Assembly (NCBI GenBank): GCA_012837895.1
Contig: DUQH01000117.1
Span: 1-37,041 of the forward strand
Source: Candidatus Fermentithermobacillaceae bacterium
GTDB lineage: Bacteria > Bacillota > Sulfobacillia > Fermentithermobacillales > Fermentithermobacillaceae
Length of the DNA: 37,041 bases
Direction of reading: 5' to 3'
Shown in pieces: positions 14,495 to 23,586 of the stretch. A program made the translations under genes and the position numbers. The stretch's first letter is position 1, and every line of letters starts with the position of its first letter. The notes beneath the pieces are model-generated. The model did no database searches. It was not told where the DNA came from and saw only the letters and a list, made by a program, of their open reading frames with translations.

Positions 14495-16192
14495 TTACAT
14501 TGCCTCTGGGGCGGACACTCCCGCCATCCTGAGCGCGTTTGCAAGCACTATCTGGCACACCCTGGCAAGATACAGCCTGGCTGCGCTAAGTTCCTTGTCT
14601 TCCCCTAGTACCCGGCACTGGGTGTAGAAAGAATGGAACGCCGAAGCCACGTTCATCATGTAATTTATCAGCCTGTTAGGCTCCCTGGCCTGGCTGATTT
14701 CGTACACCTCTTCAGGGAAAGCAGCCAGGAGCTTCATGAGCTGGATTTCAGAAGGCTCCCTGAGCAGCGAAAAATCGATCTCATTTGGGCCTAATGCAGG
14801 CACAACCCCTTCCTGCCTTGCCTGCCTGAAGATGCTGGCTATCCTGGCATGGGCATACTGCACATAGTAGACAGGGTTTTCATTTGACTGGAGCCGCGCA
14901 AGGTCCAAGTCAAAATCCAGGTGGCTGGACGGCGCCCGCATGAGGAAGAAAAACCGGCATGCGTCCTTGCCCGCTTCTTCCAGGAGTTCGTCCATGGACA
15001 CAAACTCGCCGCCACGCTTGGACATCTTCACAACCTGGTTACCCCTGATGAGCCTCACCGTCTGGGCAATAATCACCTCAAGGCTTTCAGGTGGGTAACC
15101 TAGGGCTGCGATTCCGGCTTTGAGCCTGCTTACATACCCGTGATGGTCCGGGCCGAGGATGTCAATAAGGTGGTCGAAACCGCGCTCAAACTTGTTCTTG
15201 TGGTATGCGATGTCGGGCACAAGATACGTCATCTCGCCGTCTGACTTGACCACCACCCGGTCCTTGTCATCCCCGAACTTGGTCGACTTGAGCCACTGGG
15301 CCCCGTCTTTTTCGTATATGAATCCTCTCTCAGCCAGGAGCCTCAGGGTAGCTTCAGGAGCGCCCTCATCGCGCAAGCTTTTTTCAGAGAACCAGGTGTC
15401 GTACTCAAGGCCGTACTCCAGGAGTGTCTGCTTTTGTTTCCCTACCATACGGGACACAGCATACTGCTTGAGCCACTCATGCCTTTCAGGATCAGGGAGT
15501 TCGAGGATGCTGTCTCCTTTTTCCTCAATAAGCTCCTTGGCAAAGTCTATGAGATATTCGCCGCGGTACCCGTTTTCAGGGAAGGGCACGTCCTGGCCAA
15601 GCTGCTGCCGGTAACGCGCTTCCAGGGAATCAGCAAGCACATCCACCTGGTTGCCTGCGTCGTTTATGTAGAACTCCCTGGATACCTGGTAGCCTGAAGC
15701 TTCAAGCAAAGATGCCAGGCAGTCGCCGATAGCAGCCGCCCGTGCATTCACAACGTTGAGCGGGCCTGTAGGGTTAGCGCTTACGAACTCAAGCAAGATC
15801 TTCTTCCCTGCACCGTATCCGGTAGAGCCGAAAACAGGCCCTTTTTTCCAGATATCCGCCATAGCTTCTTGCAGCCAGCCGGTGCTAAGGAAGAAATTCA
15901 GAAACCCCGGGCCGGCGATGTCAACCCGCTGAATCCACGAGTCCTCCAATGAAAGGTAGCGTACAATGGCGCCTGCTACAGACCGGCCGTCAGATTTCAT
16001 CTCGCTTGCCAGGGCCATTGCCACACCTGTGGCGAAGTCGCCCTGCTCAGGCTTGGCAGGCATATGTATCTTGATGTCAGCCTCTACGTACCCAGGCAAA
16101 TCTCCTTTTTGCCTTGCTTTGTCGATGGCTTCCGCAATTCTCTTCTTAATGTCAGTCTTAACTTGGTTTATGACACTCGTGCTCTCATCCAT
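14495..16192 (-). CDS. argS: Arginyl-tRNA synthetase
   Basis: This class I synthetase charges tRNA-Arg. The 565-residue product has the N-terminal Add1 domain (about 1-110), and the catalytic core begins with LLEFVSANPTGPL (133-145). The signature that is normally HIGH/HVGH reads NVVN here (146-149, in PLNVVNARAAAIGD). The KMSK loop is intact (VVKMSKRGGEFV). The C-terminal DALR anticodon-binding domain ends with LYLARVCQIVLANALRMAGV. Length is normal. The ATG at 16192 follows AAGGAGT. It is the third gene of an apparent speE-speB-argS run on the minus strand, 37 bases after speB. Its 3' end abuts the 32-33 bp repeat array. Confidence 0.97.
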   Translation of the reverse strand: MDESTSVINQVKTDIKKRIAEAIDKARQKGDLPGYVEADIKIHMPAKPEQGDFATGVAMALASEMKSDGRSVAGAIVRYLSLEDSWIQRVDIAGPGFLNFFLSTGWLQEAMADIWKKGPVFGSTGYGAGKKILLEFVSANPTGPLNVVNARAAAIGDCLASLLEASGYQVSREFYINDAGNQVDVLADSLEARYRQQLGQDVPFPENGYRGEYLIDFAKELIEEKGDSILELPDPERHEWLKQYAVSRMVGKQKQTLLEYGLEYDTWFSEKSLRDEGAPEATLRLLAERGFIYEKDGAQWLKSTKFGDDKDRVVVKSDGEMTYLVPDIAYHKNKFERGFDHLIDILGPDHHGYVSRLKAGIAALGYPPESLEVIIAQTVRLIRGNQVVKMSKRGGEFVSMDELLEEAGKDACRFFFLMRAPSSHLDFDLDLARLQSNENPVYYVQYAHARIASIFRQARQEGVVPALGPNEIDFSLLREPSEIQLMKLLAAFPEEVYEISQAREPNRLINYMMNVASAFHSFYTQCRVLGEDKELSAARLYLARVCQIVLANALRMAGVSAPEAM

Positions 16193-16229
16193 CGGGGCAC
16201 AACTCCTTTCGCAGCTTACCCAGCTGCTT

Positions 16230-17108
16230 TCACTTCCCGTCAGGAGCCAGCAGTAAGAGACATTCTCTCACAACAGCTGCAGCAAGCAGCCCTGTCTGGC
16301 CTGTGTTATCGTAAGCAGGCGCCACCTCAACCAGGTCTGCGCCTACAATGTTGCTTCCGGCGAGGTATGCGACTGCCTCCAGCAGTTCCTGGGATGTAAT
16401 CCCGCCTGGCTCCGGAACACCTGTCCCAGGAGCAAACGCAGGATCAGCTACATCAATATCTATTGTAAGGTATACTGGACGGCCGTCTATCCTTGGCATT
16501 ATTGATTTCAGGGGTTCTATCACATTGAAAAAATGGATTTCAGACAGGCCTTGGGCTTCCTGCAGTTCCTCTTCTGTTGCAGAACGTATCCCAAGTTGGA
16601 ATACCCTTCCCGGTCCCAGCAATTCTACGATCCTGCGCATTACAGTGCCGTGGGAAAGCTCTGTCCCGGTGAATCTGGATTTCAAGTCTGCGTGGGCGTC
16701 AAGGTGTATTACCACAAGGTCAGGATATGCCTGGAGCACCGCCTGTACCAGCGGGTATGTAATGAGATGCTCTCCCCCTATTGCCATGAACTTGCGGCCG
16801 CTGTGGACGATCTCCCTGGCGGCAACCTCTATCACCCCAAGGGCGTTTTCCACGTTTCCCATTGGCAGCACCAGGTCGCCTGCATCATAGTAGTTTTCCG
16901 CCACCAGGGTGCGTCTCTGCCACAAAGAGAAGTCTTCAAGCGCCATTGACGCTTCCCTTGTTGCAGCCGGCCCAAACCTGGTACCCGGCCTGAACGATGT
17001 AGTCTCGTCTAGAGGAACTCCCATGATTACACAGGGTGCGTTTTGGTTGAAAGACGACCACAGAAGCTTATGCGGGCTGACCCATTCAGTGCCAGGTGCT
17101 TCGAACAA
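16230..17108 (-). CDS. speB: Agmatinase (ureohydrolase family)
   Basis: It hydrolyses agmatine to putrescine plus urea. The 292-residue product has all manganese-binding motifs of the arginase/agmatinase fold: GGEH with His114, DAHADL with Asp137, His139 and Asp141, SHGTVMR (152-158), and DIDVADPAFAPGTG with Asp217 and Asp219. The agmatinase-like VEVAPAYD is near the C-terminus. It starts 26 bases after the speE stop on the same strand, so the two are almost certainly co-transcribed: putrescine made here is the substrate of SpeE. No arginine decarboxylase is in the window. Other ureohydrolases share the fold, but the speE context favours agmatinase. Confidence 0.94.
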   Translation of the reverse strand: MFEAPGTEWVSPHKLLWSSFNQNAPCVIMGVPLDETTSFRPGTRFGPAATREASMALEDFSLWQRRTLVAENYYDAGDLVLPMGNVENALGVIEVAAREIVHSGRKFMAIGGEHLITYPLVQAVLQAYPDLVVIHLDAHADLKSRFTGTELSHGTVMRRIVELLGPGRVFQLGIRSATEEELQEAQGLSEIHFFNVIEPLKSIMPRIDGRPVYLTIDIDVADPAFAPGTGVPEPGGITSQELLEAVAYLAGSNIVGADLVEVAPAYDNTGQTGLLAAAVVRECLLLLAPDGK

Positions 17109-17134
17109 TACAATGTACCTCCAAATTATCCTAT

Positions 17135-17971
17135 CTAGTATGTAATGCCTACGTCGCGCTTAATCTTAGGGCTGAGTACAAACATACTGCGGTGAATCTC
17201 AGGCGAGTAGAACTTCAGGTTCCACGAATCGTCAGGCTCGCGCAATGGATTCTCAGGATCCGCCTCAAACGATGCACAAGTGAAACTCCACAATGATCCC
17301 GGATAACTGGGAACCGGGGCAGTGTAAAGTTTGGCCACTGGGAATACCTTAGCTATCCTTTGATATATCTCCCTGACCATAGCAGGCATCGCAAGCGGGC
17401 TTTCAGTTTGTGCACACAGCATACCGCCTGGCTTGAGTATCTTGCCTATGGACTGATAGAACTCGGGGGTAAACAAAGCTAAGCCGGGGCCTTCAGGGTC
17501 TGTTGAATCAACCAGCACCAAATCGAACTTCTGGTCTGTTTCCGCAACGAACCTGAGCCCGTCCTCAACCAAGACTGTGGCCCGTGGATCGTTGAACCCG
17601 GTGTTCCAAAGGGGTAGGTACTGCTTTGAAGCTTCGATAACGTCGCCGTCAATGTCCACCATTACAGCCTGCTTTACCTCAGGATGTCTCATAACTTCCC
17701 TGAGGGTTCCGCCGTCCCCTCCGCCGATAATCAACACGTGCTCAGGGCTCTCATGGCTAAACAGGGGAACATGTGCGATGGCTTCATGGTACAGGTACTC
17801 GTACTTCTCTGTTGTCTGGATCACGTTGTCAAGCGTGAGTATCCTGCCTAATTCCACGGTATCGTAAATAGCCAGGTGCTGGTACTTGGTGCGCTTGATG
17901 TAAACCACAGACTCTATCTGTATCCCGATCATAAAGCCTGTGACCCATTCTTCAGTGAACCATACTTTCAC
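17135..17971 (-). CDS. speE: Spermidine synthase
   Basis: A polyamine aminopropyltransferase that makes spermidine from putrescine and decarboxylated S-adenosylmethionine. The 278-residue product has the N-terminal beta domain (KYQHLAIYDTVELGRILTLD), the nucleotide-binding loop VLIIGGGDGGTLREV, the MVDIDGDVIEASK acidic motif, and the DLVLVDSTDPEGPGLALF catalytic segment. The open frame runs upstream to 18211, but that part is unlike the family; the GTG at 17971 behind a GGGGGTGGG run gives the normal length. A good promoter lies at 18027-18055. It leads a speE-speB-argS gene run. Confidence 0.95.
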   Translation of the reverse strand: MKVWFTEEWVTGFMIGIQIESVVYIKRTKYQHLAIYDTVELGRILTLDNVIQTTEKYEYLYHEAIAHVPLFSHESPEHVLIIGGGDGGTLREVMRHPEVKQAVMVDIDGDVIEASKQYLPLWNTGFNDPRATVLVEDGLRFVAETDQKFDLVLVDSTDPEGPGLALFTPEFYQSIGKILKPGGMLCAQTESPLAMPAMVREIYQRIAKVFPVAKLYTAPVPSYPGSLWSFTCASFEADPENPLREPDDSWNLKFYSPEIHRSMFVLSPKIKRDVGITY

Positions 17972-18284
17972 CTGAATCCCACCCCCGGGTTCATTAGTAC
18001 AAATATCCTCGCCAAACATCGAGGGAATTATATCAGAAAAGGACAGCCCGGTGAAATACGGCCTTCCCTGTTGACAATAAGGGTTTTGGGGGACATTAGA
18101 TGGTGCCCGGGGACAGTCCGGGAGCCTGTGCCAGAGCGGCGCATAGGGACGAGACTTGTGTGCCGGAAGAGCACATGGGGACGATACCCAGGGCATGCAG
18201 ATCCAATGCATATTGCCTTTCTAACAGAAGGTTGATAAGCTTGGTTGTTCAGTGACGGGGTGTTCAGGAAAAGGAGGACTGGGC
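17972..18284. other. Divergent intergenic region between speE and the penicillin-binding protein gene
   Basis: No gene is seen. Besides the speE promoter it contains a perfect TTGACA (18071-18076, plus strand) that could be a -35 for the penicillin-binding protein gene, though the matching -10 is poor. There is also a small G+C-rich hairpin near 18105-18125. AAGGAGG just before 18285 is the ribosome site of the next gene. Confidence 0.5.
18027..18055 (-). promoter_or_regulatory. Sigma-A type promoter for speE
   Basis: The minus strand carries an extended -10, TGATATAAT (hexamer at 18027-18032), and TTCACC 17 bases upstream (18050-18055) as -35. Transcription would start near 18020, leaving a leader of about 50 bases before the speE GTG. 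Confidence 0.6.
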
Positions 18285-20687
18285 ATGGCAGACGCATCAG
18301 ACACAGTCAGGCGCAGTGCAAAGCCGGAAAATATGTCAAGGCCGGACAGCGCGGCAAGACCAACATCCAAAGCGGAAACCTTCCGCCTAAGAAGCACGTT
18401 GCTCACCCTGGTAAAAGCAGGTGTAGTAATGGTCCTCCTATTCATTGGCTTCATTGGTGCCCTCTTCGCGTTCCTGCCCCTGCCTGAACTGTCGATACCT
18501 GAAGCTACCCGCATATATGACGTTAACGGTGACCTTGTTTCTTCCCTCTTCGTTGAAAACCGGGTGGTAGTCCCCTACGACGAGATACCTGAATCGCTTA
18601 AGAATGCAGTGGTGGCGGTAGAAGACAAGCGGTTTTTCTCCCATAAAGGGATTGACTTGAACTCCCTTGCCAGGGCTTTGCTTAGGAACTTCAAAGCGGG
18701 AGAGGTAGTTGAGGGAGGAAGCACAATCAGCCAGCAGCTTGCCAAGAACCTGTTCCTCACCCACGAAAGAACCATAAAGCGCAAGATACTCGAAGCAATC
18801 TACACGGTTAAGCTTGAGATGCGCTACACCAAAGAAGAAATCCTGGAAATGTACCTGAATATCATTTATCTCGGCCATGGGAGATATGGTTGTGAAACAG
18901 CGTCCAAGCTGTATTTCGGCAAACCGGTGAAAGACCTCACACTGGCAGAGTCGGCCATGTTGGCCGGGATTATCAAAGGGCCGGAGATATACTCCCCCTA
19001 CCACGATATGGACAAGGCTGAAGAGAGGAAAGCGATAGTACTCAATCTGATGGTAGAGCAGGGGATGATCGATGAGGCCACGGCCGAAGAAGCTAAACAA
19101 GAAGAAATCCAGCTTGCAGGCATTCCAAAGAGTAGTGCTGCATACTTCGTTGACTTTGTGGTGGCGCAAATCCGTGAATGGAACCCGGACGTAGCTTCAG
19201 AGATATACCGGGGCGGATATGAGGTCTACACAACCCTGGACCTTGACATGCAGGCAGCTGCTGAACAGGCGTTCTCCCGCTACATGCCTGAAGGCACTCA
19301 AGACGCACAAGGCATAACACAGCCTCAGGGTGCCCTGGTTGCGGTTGAGCCGTATACCGGGCATATGAAGGCGCTTATCGGCGGGCGCAGTTACAGCGAA
19401 ACCCAGCTTAACCGCGCTTACCAGGTAAGAAGGCAACCCGGCTCTGCGTTCAAGATTTTCCTTTATGCGGCAGTGTTGGATTCAGGGTATGGGATCAGCC
19501 ACACCCAAATGTGTGAACCTGTTGAATTTCCCGGAAAATCTTCAGGCGACGTGTACAAGCCAAGGGACTTTGGCTGGCAACCATATCATTACGCACCTTT
19601 GGATGTCCGCCAGGCAGTTGCTATATCGGACAACGTGGTTGCCACCAAGTGGGCATCAGAGGTCGGCCCAGGCACCATTATCCAGTACGCAAGAAAACTG
19701 GGGGTAGAGAGCCCTCTTGAATCTAATATACCGCTGGCGCTTGGAGCATCCGAGGTTGCGCCGCTTGAAATGGCAGCAGCATGTGCAGCTTTGTCTGCCC
19801 AAGGCACGTACGCCAAGCCAATAGCTATCCTGAAACTTGTTGATTCCAATGGAAAGGTGTTGCTGGAAAACCAGGTTGAAACCAGGCAAGCGTTGAACCC
19901 GGATACGGCATACATGCTTACCAGCGTTTTGCGATCAGTGTTCAGCCCAGGCGGCACAGGCTCGGGGCTTGAAGGTTTCCTGGGAAACAGGCCGGTCGCA
20001 GGCAAGACCGGCACTACAGACAGCCACCTGGAAGCGTGGTTCGTAGGGTACACCAGGGAACTCGCTTGTGCAGTATACGTAGGCTGGGACAACCGGGAGG
20101 AATCGTTGTCAGGCACCGGTTCTTCAGTAGCAGGACCTATCTGGGCGAGTTTCATGGGTAATGCACTTTCGGGTAAGCCGGTTAGGGGTTGGGATATGCC
20201 TGATAACCTGTATTGGGGAAGGGTTTGCGACAAGACAGGGCAGAGGGCGAACATAACGTGTTTTGACTGGCACTATGAGTTGTTCAAGCAAGGCACAATT
20301 ACGCCGGTCTGCCAAACCAACCACGTATTTGAGTACCTGCTTAGGAGAAACCTCGATGACGAACCTGAAAACACGGGAACCAACGGGGTACCCTATTTCA
20401 TCCCGAAAGACGCGCCTGCGGCTGCATCTGCCAGCCTTGAGGAGGACGAAACAGACGAGGGCCTGCCTTTCGTCTGGCCAAGCGGTGAACCCGGGGATGG
20501 AGAACTGGAACCGGGCCAATCCTTGCCAGGCGCACAACCGGCTTTGCCGGATGTACAACCGGACTTGCCGGGTATACAGCCTGGCGTACCTGGTGACCCA
20601 GATAGGCCCGGTGATCAGGACGAACCAGAACAGGACCAGAAACTTGATGGAGAAGAAGTTGAGGCGGCCGTCCCCCTGAAACCCTGA
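18285..20687 (+). CDS. Class A penicillin-binding protein (PBP1a-type)
   Basis: A bifunctional peptidoglycan synthase anchored in the membrane. Order of parts in the 800-residue product: a cytoplasmic polar tail, one membrane segment (about 40-63), the glycosyltransferase family 51 domain with its catalytic glutamate in VEDKRFFSHKG (about 113) and GGSTISQQLAKNLFL, then the transpeptidase domain with SAFK (387-390), SDN (448-450) and KTGTTD (574-579). The extracellular tail after about 715 is rich in Pro, Asp and Glu, with repeats such as LPGAQPALPDVQPDLPG. The ATG at 18285 has AAGGAGG eight bases upstream; the frame's earlier GTG at 18252 lacks one. A strong terminator follows. Paralogues are common, so no gene symbol is given. 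Confidence 0.95.
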   Translation: MADASDTVRRSAKPENMSRPDSAARPTSKAETFRLRSTLLTLVKAGVVMVLLFIGFIGALFAFLPLPELSIPEATRIYDVNGDLVSSLFVENRVVVPYDEIPESLKNAVVAVEDKRFFSHKGIDLNSLARALLRNFKAGEVVEGGSTISQQLAKNLFLTHERTIKRKILEAIYTVKLEMRYTKEEILEMYLNIIYLGHGRYGCETASKLYFGKPVKDLTLAESAMLAGIIKGPEIYSPYHDMDKAEERKAIVLNLMVEQGMIDEATAEEAKQEEIQLAGIPKSSAAYFVDFVVAQIREWNPDVASEIYRGGYEVYTTLDLDMQAAAEQAFSRYMPEGTQDAQGITQPQGALVAVEPYTGHMKALIGGRSYSETQLNRAYQVRRQPGSAFKIFLYAAVLDSGYGISHTQMCEPVEFPGKSSGDVYKPRDFGWQPYHYAPLDVRQAVAISDNVVATKWASEVGPGTIIQYARKLGVESPLESNIPLALGASEVAPLEMAAACAALSAQGTYAKPIAILKLVDSNGKVLLENQVETRQALNPDTAYMLTSVLRSVFSPGGTGSGLEGFLGNRPVAGKTGTTDSHLEAWFVGYTRELACAVYVGWDNREESLSGTGSSVAGPIWASFMGNALSGKPVRGWDMPDNLYWGRVCDKTGQRANITCFDWHYELFKQGTITPVCQTNHVFEYLLRRNLDDEPENTGTNGVPYFIPKDAPAAASASLEEDETDEGLPFVWPSGEPGDGELEPGQSLPGAQPALPDVQPDLPGIQPGVPGDPDRPGDQDEPEQDQKLDGEEVEAAVPLKP

Positions 20688-20717
20688 TTTGACATCCAGC
20701 CACAGAGGGTCAAACAA

Positions 20718-20744
20718 AAAGCGGCTGACTTTGACAGCCGCTTT
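20718..20744. terminator. Bidirectional terminator between convergent genes
   Basis: AAAGCGGCTG (20718-20727) and CAGCCGCTTT (20735-20744) form a perfect 10-base stem with a 7-base loop. T-rich runs follow on both strands (TTTCTT on plus, TTTTTGTTTG on minus). It can end the penicillin-binding protein transcript from the left and the HtrA transcript from the right. Confidence 0.88.
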
Positions 20745-20872
20745 CTTGCCCATCCTGTTCCCTTGGCGCTTAGGCGCACGTCAGACGTTTGGGCGTCCAG
20801 ACCACACCAGGCGCGAACCAATAATACCGGTGGTGCCATAATCCCGCCCACGGGATCAATTACCGGTCACTA

Positions 20873-22111
20873 TCACCTGGTATCTGACGGTGCCTCAACA
20901 AGGGTTATGGTAAATTCCAGCTCTTGCCCGTCCCTGAGCACCTTTATCTTAACGGTTTTCCCTGGCGACAGTTCGGATATCAGGGCTACGAAGGTGCCCA
21001 CGTCGTTTACAGTATGTCCTGCGAATTCAATCACCACGTCACCTTGACGAACTCCCGCCTTAGCAGCAGGCCCTCCGGACACTACGTCGTACACGTAAAT
21101 ACCACGGTCTATCTTCACAGTGGGCTTGTATATCCTTACTTCAGTGCGGTCCATAAGGCTCAGCCCTGCAAACGCCCTGCGTACCTTGCCGGTCTCCATG
21201 ATTTCCCTTACTATGCGCTTTACCTGGTTTGATGGGATGGCAAACCCCATACCTTCCACAGCTTCAACGTTGAGTTTAGCTGAGTTCAACCCAATAACCT
21301 GCGCATCGCCGTTTATCAGGGGCCCACCGCTGTTGCCTGGGTTGATCACAGCATCAGTCTGAATCAGCCGCATGTACCCGTCACCGATCCTGAGTACCCT
21401 GTCCAGTCCTGAAATCACACCAACTGTGACCGACCTGTTGAACTCCATGCCCAAAGGATTGCCGATGGCAATAGCCAGCTGCCCAGGCTTCAAGCTGTCT
21501 GAATCACCGAAAACAGCCGTCGGGAGTCCTGAACCGTCGATTTTGATCACTGCAAGGTCAGTGGCCGGGTCTGTTCCGATGATTCTCGCCTCCATGGTCC
21601 GCCCGTCTGAAAGAAACACAGTTAGCTGCCTGGAGTCGCCTGCTATCACGTGGTTGTTTGTGACTATATACCCGTCACTTGTGATGATCACGCCTGAACC
21701 AGACGTGTCCCTCACGTACTGCCTGCCGAAAAGGTCGTACACTGCCTTTGTGTTGACTATGCCCACAACTGCCGGGCTTACTCTTTCAGCCGCATCTACA
21801 ACCACTTGCCAGGGATCGCTGGAAGGTGTGTAGTCAGTTGACTTAATGCCTGAGTATGAAGATCCGTCTTCCCAAAACCCACCAGAAGACGGTACCGAGA
21901 GCTGCAGCCCTTCCATCTGCCCTATTATTAGATGGGGCACTATAGCCGTTGTGAGCAAGCCCCCTATGATGGCACCTACCAAGCCTGCCAGAAGGTATGA
22001 CCATAACCTGGGCCGCCTTGTGTTTCTTGTGCTGCTTGTGCTTGTGCTTGGCCCGTCGGTTTCGTGGATCGCCTGAGGTTGAATATCCAAAACCTCACCC
22101 CCAAAATACAC
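20873..22111 (-). CDS. HtrA/DegP-type serine protease with PDZ domain
   Basis: A membrane-anchored quality-control protease of the HtrA family. In the 412-residue frame there is a short cytoplasmic N-terminus, one membrane segment (SYLLAGLVGAIIGGLLTTAIV, about 38-58), a linker, and a trypsin-like domain with the triad His154 (NNHVIAG), Asp185 (TDLAVIKI) and Ser261 (PGNSGGP). One C-terminal PDZ domain (about 310-405) contains GGPAAKAGVRQGDVV. The start is GTG 22111 or TTG 22090; the GGGGGTGAGG site lies between them and fits the TTG better. Upstream is an 8+8 palindrome that may be an operator. It faces the penicillin-binding protein gene and shares its terminator. Confidence 0.95.
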   Translation of the reverse strand: MYFGGEVLDIQPQAIHETDGPSTSTSSTRNTRRPRLWSYLLAGLVGAIIGGLLTTAIVPHLIIGQMEGLQLSVPSSGGFWEDGSSYSGIKSTDYTPSSDPWQVVVDAAERVSPAVVGIVNTKAVYDLFGRQYVRDTSGSGVIITSDGYIVTNNHVIAGDSRQLTVFLSDGRTMEARIIGTDPATDLAVIKIDGSGLPTAVFGDSDSLKPGQLAIAIGNPLGMEFNRSVTVGVISGLDRVLRIGDGYMRLIQTDAVINPGNSGGPLINGDAQVIGLNSAKLNVEAVEGMGFAIPSNQVKRIVREIMETGKVRRAFAGLSLMDRTEVRIYKPTVKIDRGIYVYDVVSGGPAAKAGVRQGDVVIEFAGHTVNDVGTFVALISELSPGKTVKIKVLRDGQELEFTITLVEAPSDTR

Positions 22112-22158
22112 AGATTATACTTCTATAATGTCCACTTGGGCCTGGTTTACAGAATCGC

Positions 22159-22175
22159 AAACGCAAATTGCGTTT
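22159..22175. promoter_or_regulatory. Palindrome in the htrA promoter region
   Basis: AAACGCAA-A-TTGCGTTT is a perfect dyad of 8-base arms. On the minus strand two TATAAT hexamers flank it (near 22181-22186 and 22114-22119), placing it where a repressor or activator of the protease gene would bind. I found no strong -35 for either. Confidence 0.45.
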
Positions 22176-22279
22176 AAGACTATTATACATCCCATTCAAG
22201 GGTAATTGGGTAAATAAGTAAAGGTATTTGCAGTGGGCAATCGGAACAAATGCCTGCTTACAGGGGTTTGGGCTCGGTA

Positions 22280-23533
22280 TCAGTCTTCAACCCGCCGGAC
22301 ATCCGCGCCCAGGCCTTTGAGTTTCTCAACAACTGACTCATAGCCGCGCTCAATAATCTCAAGCCCATATACTTCGGTGGTGCCTTCAGCAGACAGCCCT
22401 GCCACCATCAGGCTGGCGCCTGCCCTCAGGTCAGTTGCCCTTACAGGTGAGCCCACGAGCCTGGAGGTTCCTTCTACCACAGCGGTCTTGCCCTGGACTT
22501 TGATGTTGGCGCCCATCTTAATGAGCTCGCTCACGTACCCGAACCTGTTTTCGTAGACTGATTCATGGATGACGCTGACCCCACGCGCCCTGGTAAGCAT
22601 CGCGGTAAGGGGTTGCTGTGCGTCTGTGGGAAAACCGGGGTATGGCAGGGTTTTCACATTCACCGGGTCAGGGCGCTCAGGCCCGATAACCCTGATGTAA
22701 TCGCCGTTTTGCTCGATAGAAGCACCTGCTTCCCTGAGTTTCGCCACCACAGGTTCAAGGTGCTTGGTTATTACGCCCTCTACTTCAACGTCGCCGGCTG
22801 TAGCTACTGCCGCCATCATGTAAGTTGCGCTTTCTATGTCGTCTGGGATAACCGAATGGGAAGTCCCCTTAAGGGACTTAACCCCCCTGATCCTGATGAT
22901 GTCCGTGCCCGCCCCGTGTATCCTGGCACCCATAGCGTTTAGGCAGTTGGCCAGGTCTACCACATGGGGTTCTTTGGCTGCGTTCTCAATCAGGGTAGTG
23001 CCTTCAGCCATGCAAGCCGCCAGCATGATGTTGATGGTAGCTCCCACGCTGGGGATGTCCAGGTATATGGGAGCGCCTTGCAGCTTGTTTGCATGGAGGC
23101 GCACAACCCCGCCTTCGAGAGATACGGCTGCACCCAATGCCTTAAAGCCTTTTAGGTGTTGATCTATGGGCCTTGGGCCTATATCGCACCCGCCTGGGAG
23201 CCCTACCTCTGCTTTCCCGAACTTGGCTAGGAGCACACCCATAAGGTAATACGAGGCCCTGAGTTTCCGCACCAGGTCATAAGGGGCAACATGGGATGCA
23301 AAACCGTTGGGAGAGATGGTCATGGTGTTTTGGTTCAACGAAACAAGCGCGCCCAGATCCTTAAGGATCTGGGCGAACACTTGAACATCACGTATAGCAG
23401 GGACGTTTTCAAGGGTAGACGGGCCATCACCAAGAAGTACCGCCGGTATTATCGCTACCGAGGAGTTCTTGGAACCTCCGATTTTGACTCTGCCTTTGAG
23501 TTTGTTACGTCCTTGGATTACAAGCTTTGCCAT
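22280..23533 (-). CDS. murA: UDP-N-acetylglucosamine 1-carboxyvinyltransferase
   Basis: It transfers enolpyruvate from phosphoenolpyruvate to UDP-GlcNAc, the first committed step of peptidoglycan synthesis, in the cytoplasm. The 417-residue product has the N-terminal GGSKNSSVAI with the catalytic-site Lys22 and Asn23. The flexible loop GLPGGCDIGPRPID carries Cys116, the fosfomycin-sensitive cysteine. PTDAQQPLTAMLTRARG and DLRAGASLMVAGL follow. Length and motifs are normal. The ATG at 23533 follows GGGAGA. Its stop lies about 170 bases before htrA and its start 53 bases after the LysM/M23 gene ends, so read-through from that gene is possible. Confidence 0.97.
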   Translation of the reverse strand: MAKLVIQGRNKLKGRVKIGGSKNSSVAIIPAVLLGDGPSTLENVPAIRDVQVFAQILKDLGALVSLNQNTMTISPNGFASHVAPYDLVRKLRASYYLMGVLLAKFGKAEVGLPGGCDIGPRPIDQHLKGFKALGAAVSLEGGVVRLHANKLQGAPIYLDIPSVGATINIMLAACMAEGTTLIENAAKEPHVVDLANCLNAMGARIHGAGTDIIRIRGVKSLKGTSHSVIPDDIESATYMMAAVATAGDVEVEGVITKHLEPVVAKLREAGASIEQNGDYIRVIGPERPDPVNVKTLPYPGFPTDAQQPLTAMLTRARGVSVIHESVYENRFGYVSELIKMGANIKVQGKTAVVEGTSRLVGSPVRATDLRAGASLMVAGLSAEGTTEVYGLEIIERGYESVVEKLKGLGADVRRVED

Positions 23534-23586
23534 GGTTTCATTCTCCCAATCATCTGCTATACTGTGATTCGCTATAAACCGGTTGT

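Noticed and set aside
18252-18284. Earlier GTG start for the penicillin-binding protein
   Set aside because: The AAGGAGG site lies inside this stretch and points to ATG 18285.
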